From Anaerolinea sp. (GTDB lineage Bacteria > Chloroflexota > Anaerolineae > Anaerolineales > Anaerolineaceae), in contig PNNU01000129.1 in the NCBI GenBank assembly GCA_013824385.1, positions 1 to 8,370 of the forward strand: 8,370 nt of DNA, given 5' to 3'. The notes under the pieces were generated by a model. The model searched no databases. It worked only from the letters and a program-made list of their open reading frames with translations, and had not been told where the DNA came from. Below are positions 1-6,003 of this stretch, in pieces. The translations under genes and the position numbers were made by a program. The first letter of the stretch is position 1; every line of letters starts with the position of its first letter.

Positions 1-811
1 GGATGCTGATAAACAGGAACAAGGCCGTATTCAGAAGTGCGCCCAACCCCAGCATCCAAGCGGACGGATCAGCAGCCAGGCACACCAGGTACGCCCCCCA
101 CCACATCAGAATTTCACCAAGATAATTGGGATGGCGCGAATACTTCCACAACCCCTCGCGGATGATAGAAGTTCTGCTCGGGTTCTTGTGGCGAAAAGCC
201 TGCATCTGATGATCTGCGATGGCTTCCAAAGTAAGCCCTAGAAGGCTTATGAACAAACCCGGTACTATCAATAACGTGAAATCAGAAGCCTGAATGATCA
301 CGTAGACAATGGGTGCGATGCAGGCAAATACAATCAATGTGGGCATTAATTGAATTCCCAGCAGATTGACAATTGGGTAGAGCACACCTGTCGTGTCTTT
401 GATCTGATCGTAGCGCCAATCCTGTTCATGCAGCCCATGAAAGGTTGAAATCCAGTTGAGGGTCAAGCGTACACCCCACAAAATGACTATTGAACATACC
501 AACACAGTTAAGAGGTTAAACCTGCCTTCTTGAAGAACAAGGAGGGGCAGGATGACCACGGGTTGTATGCTCCAGTAGGGGTCATATACGGAGGCGTTGT
601 TGAGCAAGAGACTGCTCACCCAGATGACAAAGGTGGCCGCAAGGTCAGCCAGGAAAAGGTTCATCCATAACGAGCGGCCGGCGTTTTTGTAAACGATCAA
701 CCCAATGACCAGGGCAGTGATGTAACTGAGTGAAATAAGCAAAAATCCTAAAGTGCGATTTGCTTTCCAGTTTGGTTTGATGATTGGAGAGGTATTAAAG
801 TTATTAATCAT
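1..811 (-). CDS. DUF1295 / steroid 5-alpha-reductase-like integral membrane protein (3' end off the window)
   Basis: Reading the minus strand from the ATG at 811 gives 270 codons without a stop, reaching the left edge, so the C-terminus is missing. The protein is strongly hydrophobic, with several membrane segments (first at about residues 20-40). It carries the hallmarks of the DUF1295 family, which is related to steroid 5-alpha-reductases and isoprenylcysteine methyltransferases: YDPYWS at 76-81, EQDWRY at 129-134, an acidic/His stretch LEAIADHQMQAFR at 195-207, and GLWKYSRHPNYLGEI at 220-234. Family members are usually about 260-300 residues, so probably only a few tens of residues are lost. 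The substrate is unknown; a reductase or methyltransferase-like role on a lipid is only an inference from the superfamily. The ATG is the first plausible start in frame, but no Shine-Dalgarno sequence precedes it (AT-rich TTATTTAATTATC). A terminator separates it from the ABC operon upstream, so it is probably transcribed independently. The family call is firm; the exact start is less so. Confidence 0.87.
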   Translation of the reverse strand, partial: MINNFNTSPIIKPNWKANRTLGFLLISLSYITALVIGLIVYKNAGRSLWMNLFLADLAATFVIWVSSLLLNNASVYDPYWSIQPVVILPLLVLQEGRFNLLTVLVCSIVILWGVRLTLNWISTFHGLHEQDWRYDQIKDTTGVLYPIVNLLGIQLMPTLIVFACIAPIVYVIIQASDFTLLIVPGLFISLLGLTLEAIADHQMQAFRHKNPSRTSIIREGLWKYSRHPNYLGEILMWWGAYLVCLAADPSAWMLGLGALLNTALFLFISI

Positions 812-868
812 GATAATTAAATAACGTTTTTCCAGACCAAAAGTTGCTGGAATAGGAGAGTTTATAGT

Positions 869-900
869 AAAAGTGGCTGCCTGGTTGGGTAGCCACTTTT
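869..900 (-). terminator. Rho-independent terminator of the marR-ABC operon, possibly bidirectional
   Basis: AAAAGTGGCT (869-878) pairs perfectly with AGCCACTTTT (891-900). The stem can extend inward by four more pairs, two of them G-T, leaving a GGTT loop. On the minus strand the stem ends in a TTTT tract followed by ACTATAAA, matching an intrinsic terminator about 50 bases past the ABC stop codon. The A-tract on the other arm would also let it work from the plus strand, but no plus-strand gene ends here. It insulates the DUF1295 gene from read-through. Confidence 0.8.
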
Positions 901-915
901 GTCGTTGGTTTGGTT

Positions 916-942
916 TGGGGGCGGGTTTGGAACCCGCCCCTA
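916..942. repeat. GC-rich palindrome, REP-like
   Basis: GGGGCGGGTT (918-927), a TGG loop, then AACCCGCCCC (931-940) form a perfect 10-bp stem. One wobble and one A-T pair extend it to 916-942. It lies 10 bases downstream of the last ABC stop codon and just upstream of the terminator on the operon transcript. It has no U-tract of its own. Similar GGGGCGGGTT palindromes are, from memory, dispersed in many copies in some bacterial genomes, including Chloroflexota. Whether this is a copy of such a family cannot be judged from one window. It could also stabilise the 3' end of the mRNA. Confidence 0.6.
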
Positions 943-951
943 CAGGTTGGT

Positions 952-2826
952 TTAATAAAGGTCTGCGGCGTCGAACTGGCTGTTGTAGATGTCAGCGTAA
1001 AAACCGCCCTTTGCCAGCAGGTCTTCGTGTTTACCCTGTTCCACGATGTCGCCGTTGTTCATCACCAGGATGAGGTCAGCGTTGCGGATGGTGGAAAGAC
1101 GGTGTGCAATGATGAAGCTGGTGCGGTTCTTCATCAGGTTATCCATGGCCTTTTGAATGAGCACCTCGGTGCGGGTATCGACCGAACTGGTGGCTTCATC
1201 CAGAATCAGGATGCGCGGATTGGAGAGGATCGCACGGGCAATGGTCAACAACTGCTTCTGACCCTGCGAGATGTTGGAAGTTTCTTCATCCAGCACCATG
1301 TGATAACCCTCAGGCAGCGTGCGGATGAAGTGATCCACGTAGGCGGTCTTTGCAGCGGAGACAACCTCCTCATCCGTGGCACTCAACTGACCGTAACGGA
1401 TGTTTTCCAAGATTGAGTCGTTATAGAGCCATGCATCCTGAAGCACCATACCAAATTGATTACGTAGATCTTCGCGCGTGAAACTGCGAATGTCGTGCCC
1501 ATCCACCAGAATAGCTCCGCTGTTCACATCATAGAAACGCATGAGCAGTTTAACCATGGTAGTTTTGCCGGCGCCGGTTGGCCCGACGATGGCGATTTTT
1601 TGGCCTGGAGTGATGGTTGCTGAAAAGTCGTTGATGATGATCTTTTCGGGATTGTAACCGAAATGAACATCCTTGAATTCGACGGTACCATCCACACAAT
1701 CCACATGAACCGGATCGACATTATCTTCTGTTTCTTCGGCTTCACCCAGGAACTCGAAAACGCGTTCTGCGGCGGCAGCAGTTTGCTGCAGCACATTGGA
1801 GATTTGTGCCACCTGAGCGATAGGCTGAGTAAACGAACGCACGTATTGGATGAAAGCCTGGATGTCACCAACGGTAATGGCTTTTGTGATGGCCAGGTAA
1901 CCGCCCAAAATAGCGATGGCTACGTATCCAAGGTTGCCGATGAAGCTCATGATCGGCATCATCATGCCAGAAAGGAACTGTGATTTCCAGGCTGATGAGA
2001 AGAGAACATTGTTATAGCTGTCGAATTTCTCAATACTCTTCTGTTCGCCGTTGAAGGCCTTCATGACCACGTGCGAGCCAAACATTTCTTCGATATGGCC
2101 ATTAACATGACCGAGATAGTCTTGCTGCTGCTTGAAGTATTTCTGAGACTGTTTGACTACTATACTGATGAACAACCCTGACACTGGAAGGATGACCAGT
2201 GCTACCAGGGTCATGATCCAATTGATCGAGAACATCATCACCAATATACCGATGATGGCAGTTACCGAAGTAATGATCTGAGTCAAACTCTGGTTGAGCG
2301 TTTGGCTGACCGTGTCAACGTCGTTGGTCACGCGTGAGAGAACCTCACCCTGGTTCGTGCCATCAAGGTATCGCAGTGGAAGACGGTTGATCTTGTCTGC
2401 AATCTGCTTGCGGAATTTATAAGTCAACTTCATCGAAACACCGGTCATAATCCAGCCCTGGATGTAACTAAACAAAGTTGAGATTAGATACAAGCCCACC
2501 ATAATCATGACAATATTGCCAATATAGACAAAATCGATACCGGTACTGGTTCCAGCAATTTGGCCGACGACACCCTCAAACAACTTGGTGGTTGCTTTAC
2601 CGAGGATTTTTGGACCGGCGATCATAAAAATAGTTGAAGCGATGGCAAATACCATTACTAAAATAATGGATCCCTTATATTCACCAAGATATTGCAGCAA
2701 TTTAGACATAGTGGCTTTGAAATTACGGGGTTTTTCACCACCGCGCATCAGTCCGGCCATCGGGCCTCCGCCCATCGGCCCACCTTGCTGAGGTTTGTTT
2801 TGTTGAGGTCTTCCTTGCGGCATCAT
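952..2826 (-). CDS. Heterodimeric ABC exporter subunit with the catalytic ATP site (permease-ATPase fusion)
   Basis: This 624-residue half-transporter has an N-terminal membrane domain (about 50-340, six predicted helices) and a C-terminal nucleotide-binding domain (about 380-615). The ATPase shows Walker A GPTGAGKTT (415-423), Q-loop Gln463, signature ISQGQ (519-523, instead of LSGGQ), Walker B ILILD with catalytic Glu544, and H-loop His575. The Glu and His are intact but the signature is altered, as in one partner of asymmetric exporters such as TM287/288, BmrCD and LmrCD. With the VSGGQ of the upstream-encoded partner it would form the hydrolytic site. The first 35 residues are a flexible Gln/Gly/Pro/Met-rich tail, a feature I recall from this subfamily. 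The ATG overlaps the partner's TGA (ATGA), and a perfect AAGGAGG lies 7 bases upstream, which fixes the start. It probably exports drugs or other toxic hydrophobic compounds across the cytoplasmic membrane; the substrate cannot be read from sequence. Confidence 0.95.
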   Translation of the reverse strand: MMPQGRPQQNKPQQGGPMGGGPMAGLMRGGEKPRNFKATMSKLLQYLGEYKGSIILVMVFAIASTIFMIAGPKILGKATTKLFEGVVGQIAGTSTGIDFVYIGNIVMIMVGLYLISTLFSYIQGWIMTGVSMKLTYKFRKQIADKINRLPLRYLDGTNQGEVLSRVTNDVDTVSQTLNQSLTQIITSVTAIIGILVMMFSINWIMTLVALVILPVSGLFISIVVKQSQKYFKQQQDYLGHVNGHIEEMFGSHVVMKAFNGEQKSIEKFDSYNNVLFSSAWKSQFLSGMMMPIMSFIGNLGYVAIAILGGYLAITKAITVGDIQAFIQYVRSFTQPIAQVAQISNVLQQTAAAAERVFEFLGEAEETEDNVDPVHVDCVDGTVEFKDVHFGYNPEKIIINDFSATITPGQKIAIVGPTGAGKTTMVKLLMRFYDVNSGAILVDGHDIRSFTREDLRNQFGMVLQDAWLYNDSILENIRYGQLSATDEEVVSAAKTAYVDHFIRTLPEGYHMVLDEETSNISQGQKQLLTIARAILSNPRILILDEATSSVDTRTEVLIQKAMDNLMKNRTSFIIAHRLSTIRNADLILVMNNGDIVEQGKHEDLLAKGGFYADIYNSQFDAADLY

Positions 2827-5060
2827 GCTAATTCCTCCTTGCTCAACTGTGAGGTAGCAATCTCACGATAGGTCTCACAGTTTTTCATCAATTGCTGGTG
2901 AGTTCCCTTGCCAACTATCTGTCCTTCGTCGATTACGATGATCTGTTCGGCGGTTTTAACAGTGGATACACGCTGGGTAACAATAATCATGGTGCTCTTG
3001 CCAGTTTCCTTCTTCAACGCACGACGTAAAGCCGAATCTGTTTTGAAATCGAGGGCAGAGAGACAGTCATCGAAGATGTAGATCGGCGGCTGCTTGACCA
3101 GGGCACGGGCAATGGCTAAACGTTGTTTCTGGCCGCCAGAGACGTTCGTCCCGCCTTGAGAAATTTCAGTTTGCAGACCCTCTTCTTTGGCATTGACAAA
3201 CTCTTCCGCCTGGGCGATGGAAATAGCTTTTTTCAAAGTGGCATCATCTGCATTTTCATCGGCATAAAGCAAGTTACTTTCGATCGTGCCTGAGAAGAGC
3301 ATACCTTTTTGCGGTACATAACCGATCTTTTCTCGTAAGTCACTCTGATTAACTTCACGGATATCCACACCGTCAACAAGAATGGAGCCGCCCGTCACAT
3401 CGAAAAACCTCGGAATCAAGTTAATGACCGTGGACTTGCCTGAACCGGTCGAACCGATGATGGCGGTGGTTTCACCCGGTTTGGCGGTGAAACTGATGCC
3501 GCAAATTACGTCCTCTTCGGCGTTGGGATAGCGGAATGAGACATCACGAAATTCAACCAGACCGTTGGTTTTAGTGTCAAAAGTTTTGGGCTCTTTAGGA
3601 TCCACGATGGAAGGTTCAACAGCCAGCACATCTGCCACACGGCTTGCAGAAACCGATGCCCTCGGCAGGATAATAAACATCATCGAAAGCATCAGGAAGG
3701 AGAACACAACCTGCATGGCATACTGCATGAACGCCATCATATCACCCACCTGCAAGGCGGAATTTGCCACCTGGTGAGCACCAACCCATATGATCAAGAC
3801 AGATAGTCCGTTCATCAAGAGCATCATAATCGGCATCAAGATCACCATAACGCGATTGACAAACAAGGAATTTTGAGTCAAGTCTTTGTTGGCTTTATCA
3901 AAACGTTCCGCTTCGAATTGCTGCGTATTGAAAGCGCGGATGACCATGATACCCGAAAGGCTTTCACGAGTCACAAGGTTGAGCCGATCGATCAAACTTT
4001 GAATCTTTTTAAAGCGCGGCAGCGCGATGGTAAATACGGTAACGATCACAACCAACAAGATAGCCACTGCCAGCCCAATGATCCAGGTCATGGAAGGACT
4101 CTTGGCTGCCGCATGGATTACAGCACCAACCCCAATGATGGGGGCATAAAACACCATGCGAATGATCATGATGATCACCATTTGAATCTGGGTGATGTCA
4201 TTGGTTGAACGTGTGATCAGTGAAGCTGTGGAGAATTTTTCAAATTCTGCTTTTGAGAAACCTTCCACTTTGGCGAAAACGTCGTGGCGAATATCTCGTG
4301 AAACCCCGGCTGCAACGCGCGCAGAAAGAAGCCCTACGATGACGGTACAAATCACAGTCGCAAGGGTCAAAAGCAGCATCAATCCACCAATGCGGATTAT
4401 ATAATTGGTCTGAAATTTGTTGGCATCCACACCGAGCGCTTCATATTCTGCTTTAATTGATGAAGCAGCAGATTGATTGACCATGCTTTCGCTCAAGGTG
4501 GCGAATTTTTCGCTGACACTACTGGTCATTTTTGCCAGTTGATCCGCGGGAAGTTGTGGCAGCAATGCAAAAATATCCATGCCAGCAGGAACCTTTGAAA
4601 GATCAAAACCAGAGCTGCTCATGGCGGCGGCTTTAGCGGGGTCTTTGAGAGCGGCTTCAATCATCGAAACCACCAGGAAGGATTTACCGGTAATGGGGTT
4701 CAGTTTGGCTGTTTCAGTGGCATCTATCTTGTTTAAGACATAAACCGATTCAGTTGCCAGAACAGGATATTCTTGAAGATAGGTTTCATAATTCACAGAT
4801 TTGGAATCCACCAGGGTGTAATCAGCCAACACTGCGGCTTTTTCTTCAGGCGTCATGAAAATAGCCAATTTATCCATTTCACTGGAGCGAATGGCCATTG
4901 GAACGGCATTTTCAACCCCACCCTGTTGAATACCCACATTCACAATATTTGACATGTAATTCGGAAGTGCAAGATCAGCCATGGCCTGGGCAAATAAGAG
5001 TCCAATGGAAATCAAAATTAACAATACATAAGGTTTCAGGTATTTAAACAGTCCTAACAT
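2823..5060 (-). CDS. Heterodimeric ABC exporter subunit with the degenerate ATP site and a large extracellular insert
   Basis: This 745-residue permease-ATPase fusion is the partner of the next gene, with which it overlaps by 4 bases. Helix 1 is at about 11-30 and helix 2 at about 221-246. Between them is an insert of about 170 residues (45-215), cysteine-free and Ala/Ser/Lys/Glu-rich, which should lie outside the cell. Four more helices follow. The ATPase domain (about 500-740) has Walker A GSTGSGKST (536-544), Q-loop Gln584, canonical signature VSGGQ (640-644), and Walker B Asp664. Asp665 replaces the catalytic Glu and Gln696 (TQR) replaces the H-loop His. These two losses mark the degenerate half of asymmetric exporters, where the site binds ATP but hydrolyses poorly. 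The ATG directly follows an in-frame TAA, so it is the first possible start. GAGGAG lies about 11 bases upstream, a slightly long spacing. The gene follows marR by 39 bases. Most single-domain exporter subunits are about 580-620 residues; the insert explains the excess. Confidence 0.95.
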   Translation of the reverse strand: MLGLFKYLKPYVLLILISIGLLFAQAMADLALPNYMSNIVNVGIQQGGVENAVPMAIRSSEMDKLAIFMTPEEKAAVLADYTLVDSKSVNYETYLQEYPVLATESVYVLNKIDATETAKLNPITGKSFLVVSMIEAALKDPAKAAAMSSSGFDLSKVPAGMDIFALLPQLPADQLAKMTSSVSEKFATLSESMVNQSAASSIKAEYEALGVDANKFQTNYIIRIGGLMLLLTLATVICTVIVGLLSARVAAGVSRDIRHDVFAKVEGFSKAEFEKFSTASLITRSTNDITQIQMVIIMIIRMVFYAPIIGVGAVIHAAAKSPSMTWIIGLAVAILLVVIVTVFTIALPRFKKIQSLIDRLNLVTRESLSGIMVIRAFNTQQFEAERFDKANKDLTQNSLFVNRVMVILMPIMMLLMNGLSVLIIWVGAHQVANSALQVGDMMAFMQYAMQVVFSFLMLSMMFIILPRASVSASRVADVLAVEPSIVDPKEPKTFDTKTNGLVEFRDVSFRYPNAEEDVICGISFTAKPGETTAIIGSTGSGKSTVINLIPRFFDVTGGSILVDGVDIREVNQSDLREKIGYVPQKGMLFSGTIESNLLYADENADDATLKKAISIAQAEEFVNAKEEGLQTEISQGGTNVSGGQKQRLAIARALVKQPPIYIFDDCLSALDFKTDSALRRALKKETGKSTMIIVTQRVSTVKTAEQIIVIDEGQIVGKGTHQQLMKNCETYREIATSQLSKEELA
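2834..2840 (-). promoter_or_regulatory. Perfect ribosome binding site of the second ABC gene
   Basis: The minus strand reads AAGGAGG, 7 bases before the ATG at 2826 and inside the 3' end of the preceding ABC gene. Together with the ATGA stop/start overlap it fixes the start. It suggests that the two subunits are made in matched amounts, both by coupling and by strong independent initiation. Confidence 0.85.
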
Positions 5061-5099
5061 TTACTATGTTGCTCCTCTCAATTAGTACTCGTTTTGCTA

Positions 5100-5684
5100 T
5101 TAATCCACGTCTGTATTTTCAGTACCTTCAGGACCCACTCGAAGTGGGAAATCGATATGTTTTTGCATTGAATTGCGTAATTTTTCCAGCAGGAAGATCA
5201 GTTGTGTTTTTTCTTCATCAGTCAAATCAGAAGCAAGGTCATTTATTATTTTCAGTCGCTGGGGACCAACAGTTTTCATCATTTTTTTTCCTTTTTCGCT
5301 GATGCGAATGAGGAAAACACGTTTATCGTTTGGATCAAGGTTGCGTTCAACAAAACCACTTTCTTCGAGTCCGCGTATCAAAGAACTTATGGTGTTTTTC
5401 TTTACATTTTGAAAATGACTTAACGCTGTTGGATTGATACCTTCCTTATTGCCATTTTTTTCTGCCATCATCAGGCGCATCAAGATGCCCATACGCGGCC
5501 CAGATAACTCGCCGGGAACATTTTTTTGTGCAATAATGGCAGAAGAATAGTTAGCCAGAACTCGGATTAAGGAGTTTATTTCAAACCCACTAATATCTGC
5601 ACCATTGGTCATCTGTAAAAGGTGCTGTTTCATGTGATTGTGCATTTCTTCGTAACGATCTTCATTTCCGTGATGACATGTCAT
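5100..5684 (-). CDS. MarR-family transcriptional regulator of the ABC exporter operon
   Basis: The protein has 194 residues from the ATG at 5684. The winged helix-turn-helix spans about 60-130: GPRMGILMRLM, then the recognition region INPTALSHF...NTISSLIRGLEESGFV (about 83-112), then the wing with DPNDKRVFLIRISEKGKK (about 117-134). DPNDKR occupies the position of the DxRD/DxR wing motif typical of MarR proteins. Flanking helices would form the dimer interface. MarR proteins usually bind a palindrome in their own promoter and release it on binding a small ligand; position and strand imply this one represses itself and the exporter. An upstream in-frame GTG at 5690 would leave no room for the ribosome site, whereas GGAAG at 5694-5690 is 5 bases from the ATG, so I prefer the ATG. 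The N-terminus (MTCHHGNED, then MHNHMKQH) is unusually rich in His, Met and Cys. A Met further in remains a possible start. Confidence 0.92.
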   Translation of the reverse strand: MTCHHGNEDRYEEMHNHMKQHLLQMTNGADISGFEINSLIRVLANYSSAIIAQKNVPGELSGPRMGILMRLMMAEKNGNKEGINPTALSHFQNVKKNTISSLIRGLEESGFVERNLDPNDKRVFLIRISEKGKKMMKTVGPQRLKIINDLASDLTDEEKTQLIFLLEKLRNSMQKHIDFPLRVGPEGTENTDVD

Positions 5685-5720
5685 AAACACTTCCGTGATT
5701 CATAATTTGTTCGAGGCCGA

Positions 5721-5749
5721 ACTATACTCCTACGTACTATAAAAGTCAA
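5721..5749 (-). promoter_or_regulatory. Sigma70-type promoter of the marR-ABC operon
   Basis: The minus strand carries TTGACT (5749-5744) as the -35 box, a 17-base spacer, and TATAGT (5726-5721) as the -10 box, each one mismatch from consensus. Transcription should start near 5714, leaving a leader of about 30 bases before the marR ATG. A second TATAGT lies at 5741-5736 in the spacer, so the hexamer is repeated with a 15-base period. The palindrome TACGTA (5731-5736) lies between the copies. These could be part of the MarR operator, but no long palindrome is evident. Confidence 0.75.
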
Positions 5750-5838
5750 GGAGCGATTTTAAACTCTTATACAACGTTAATATTGAGAGGGAGATTGTGA
5801 TAATAGTGGCTTGTGATTAAGTTGATTGAGGGCAAGGT

Positions 5839-5864
5839 TCCGAATTTTTAAACCAAAATTCGGA
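5839..5864. repeat. Stem-loop, 10-bp perfect inverted repeat
   Basis: TCCGAATTTT (5839-5848) and AAAATTCGGA (5855-5864) are exact inverted repeats around a 6-base TAAACC loop. The left arm belongs to a sequence, AGGGCAAGGTTCCGAATTTTT (5829-5849, given here for reference), that recurs imperfectly at 5895-5918. No U-tract follows on either strand. Confidence 0.65.
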
Positions 5865-5897
5865 GACTATCAAAAACCTCGATTAATCTATTTTAGG

Positions 5898-5945
5898 GCA
5901 ACGTTACGAATTCTTTTTGAATTTGGTATTTTTATAAAACGTTGC
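5898..5945. repeat. Nested stem-loop with GCAACGTT/AACGTTGC arms
   Basis: GCAACGTT (5898-5905) and AACGTTGC (5938-5945) form the outer 8-bp arms. Inside, AATTC (5909-5913) and GAATT (5919-5923) pair around a TTTTT loop. The left part is an imperfect direct copy of the sequence at 5829-5849. The function is unknown; it may be a degraded dispersed repeat or an mRNA 3'-end structure. Confidence 0.5.
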
Positions 5946-5955
5946 TATTAAGTTC

Positions 5956-5991
5956 AACCTTGACAAGGTTTAAAGTAACCTTGTCAAGGTT
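5956..5991 (-). repeat. 15-bp perfect inverted repeat after the lipoprotein gene, possible transcript end
   Basis: AACCTTGACAAGGTT (5956-5970) and AACCTTGTCAAGGTT (5977-5991) are exact reverse complements separated by TAAAGT. Each arm is itself a 7-bp palindrome around its central base, so the DNA can fold as one long hairpin or two small ones. It starts 12 bases after the lipoprotein stop codon, the usual place for a terminator. However, the sequence that follows on the minus strand is GAACTTAATAG, with no U-tract. It may terminate weakly, protect the mRNA end, bind a dimeric protein, or be a copy of a dispersed repeat. Confidence 0.75.
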
Positions 5992-6003
5992 ATGAGAAAT
6001 AAT

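Larger units (their letters stand above)
5685..6003. other. AT-rich intergenic region between the lipoprotein gene and marR
   Basis: This stretch of 319 bases has no credible open reading frame on either strand. The marR side (5690-5750) holds the ribosome site and promoter. The lipoprotein side (5829-5991) holds three stem-loops, listed separately. The middle (5760-5828) shows nothing definite beyond one CAACGTT word at 5772-5778. No canonical terminator with a U-tract is visible for the lipoprotein transcript, so some read-through into the marR operon, which has the same orientation, is possible. Confidence 0.7.

Noticed and set aside
812..868. Promoter for the DUF1295 gene (TTGGTC, 17 bases, ATTATC)
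   Set aside because: The putative -10 would abut the start codon, leaving no room for a transcription start before the ATG, and the hexamers match consensus poorly.
910..1416. Plus-strand open frame of 168 codons
   Set aside because: It lies antisense to the ATPase domain of the ABC gene, matches no family I know, and is an opposite-strand shadow. The same applies to the other plus-strand frames, for example 1663-1983, 3873-4208, 5066-5412, 6166-6645 and 7696-7944.
1524..1871. Minus-strand open frame of 115 codons inside the ABC gene
   Set aside because: It is an alternate frame of the real ABC coding region and contains no recognisable motifs.
5685..5690. GTG start of the MarR gene two codons upstream of the ATG
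   Set aside because: The only ribosome-site-like sequence, GGAAG, ends at this GTG, leaving no spacing; it is correctly placed for the ATG at 5684.
5956..5991. Calling the AACCTTG repeat pair a CRISPR array or a definite intrinsic terminator
   Set aside because: There are only two arms in inverted orientation with a 6-base gap, so it is not an array. No U-tract follows on the minus strand, so termination is unproven.
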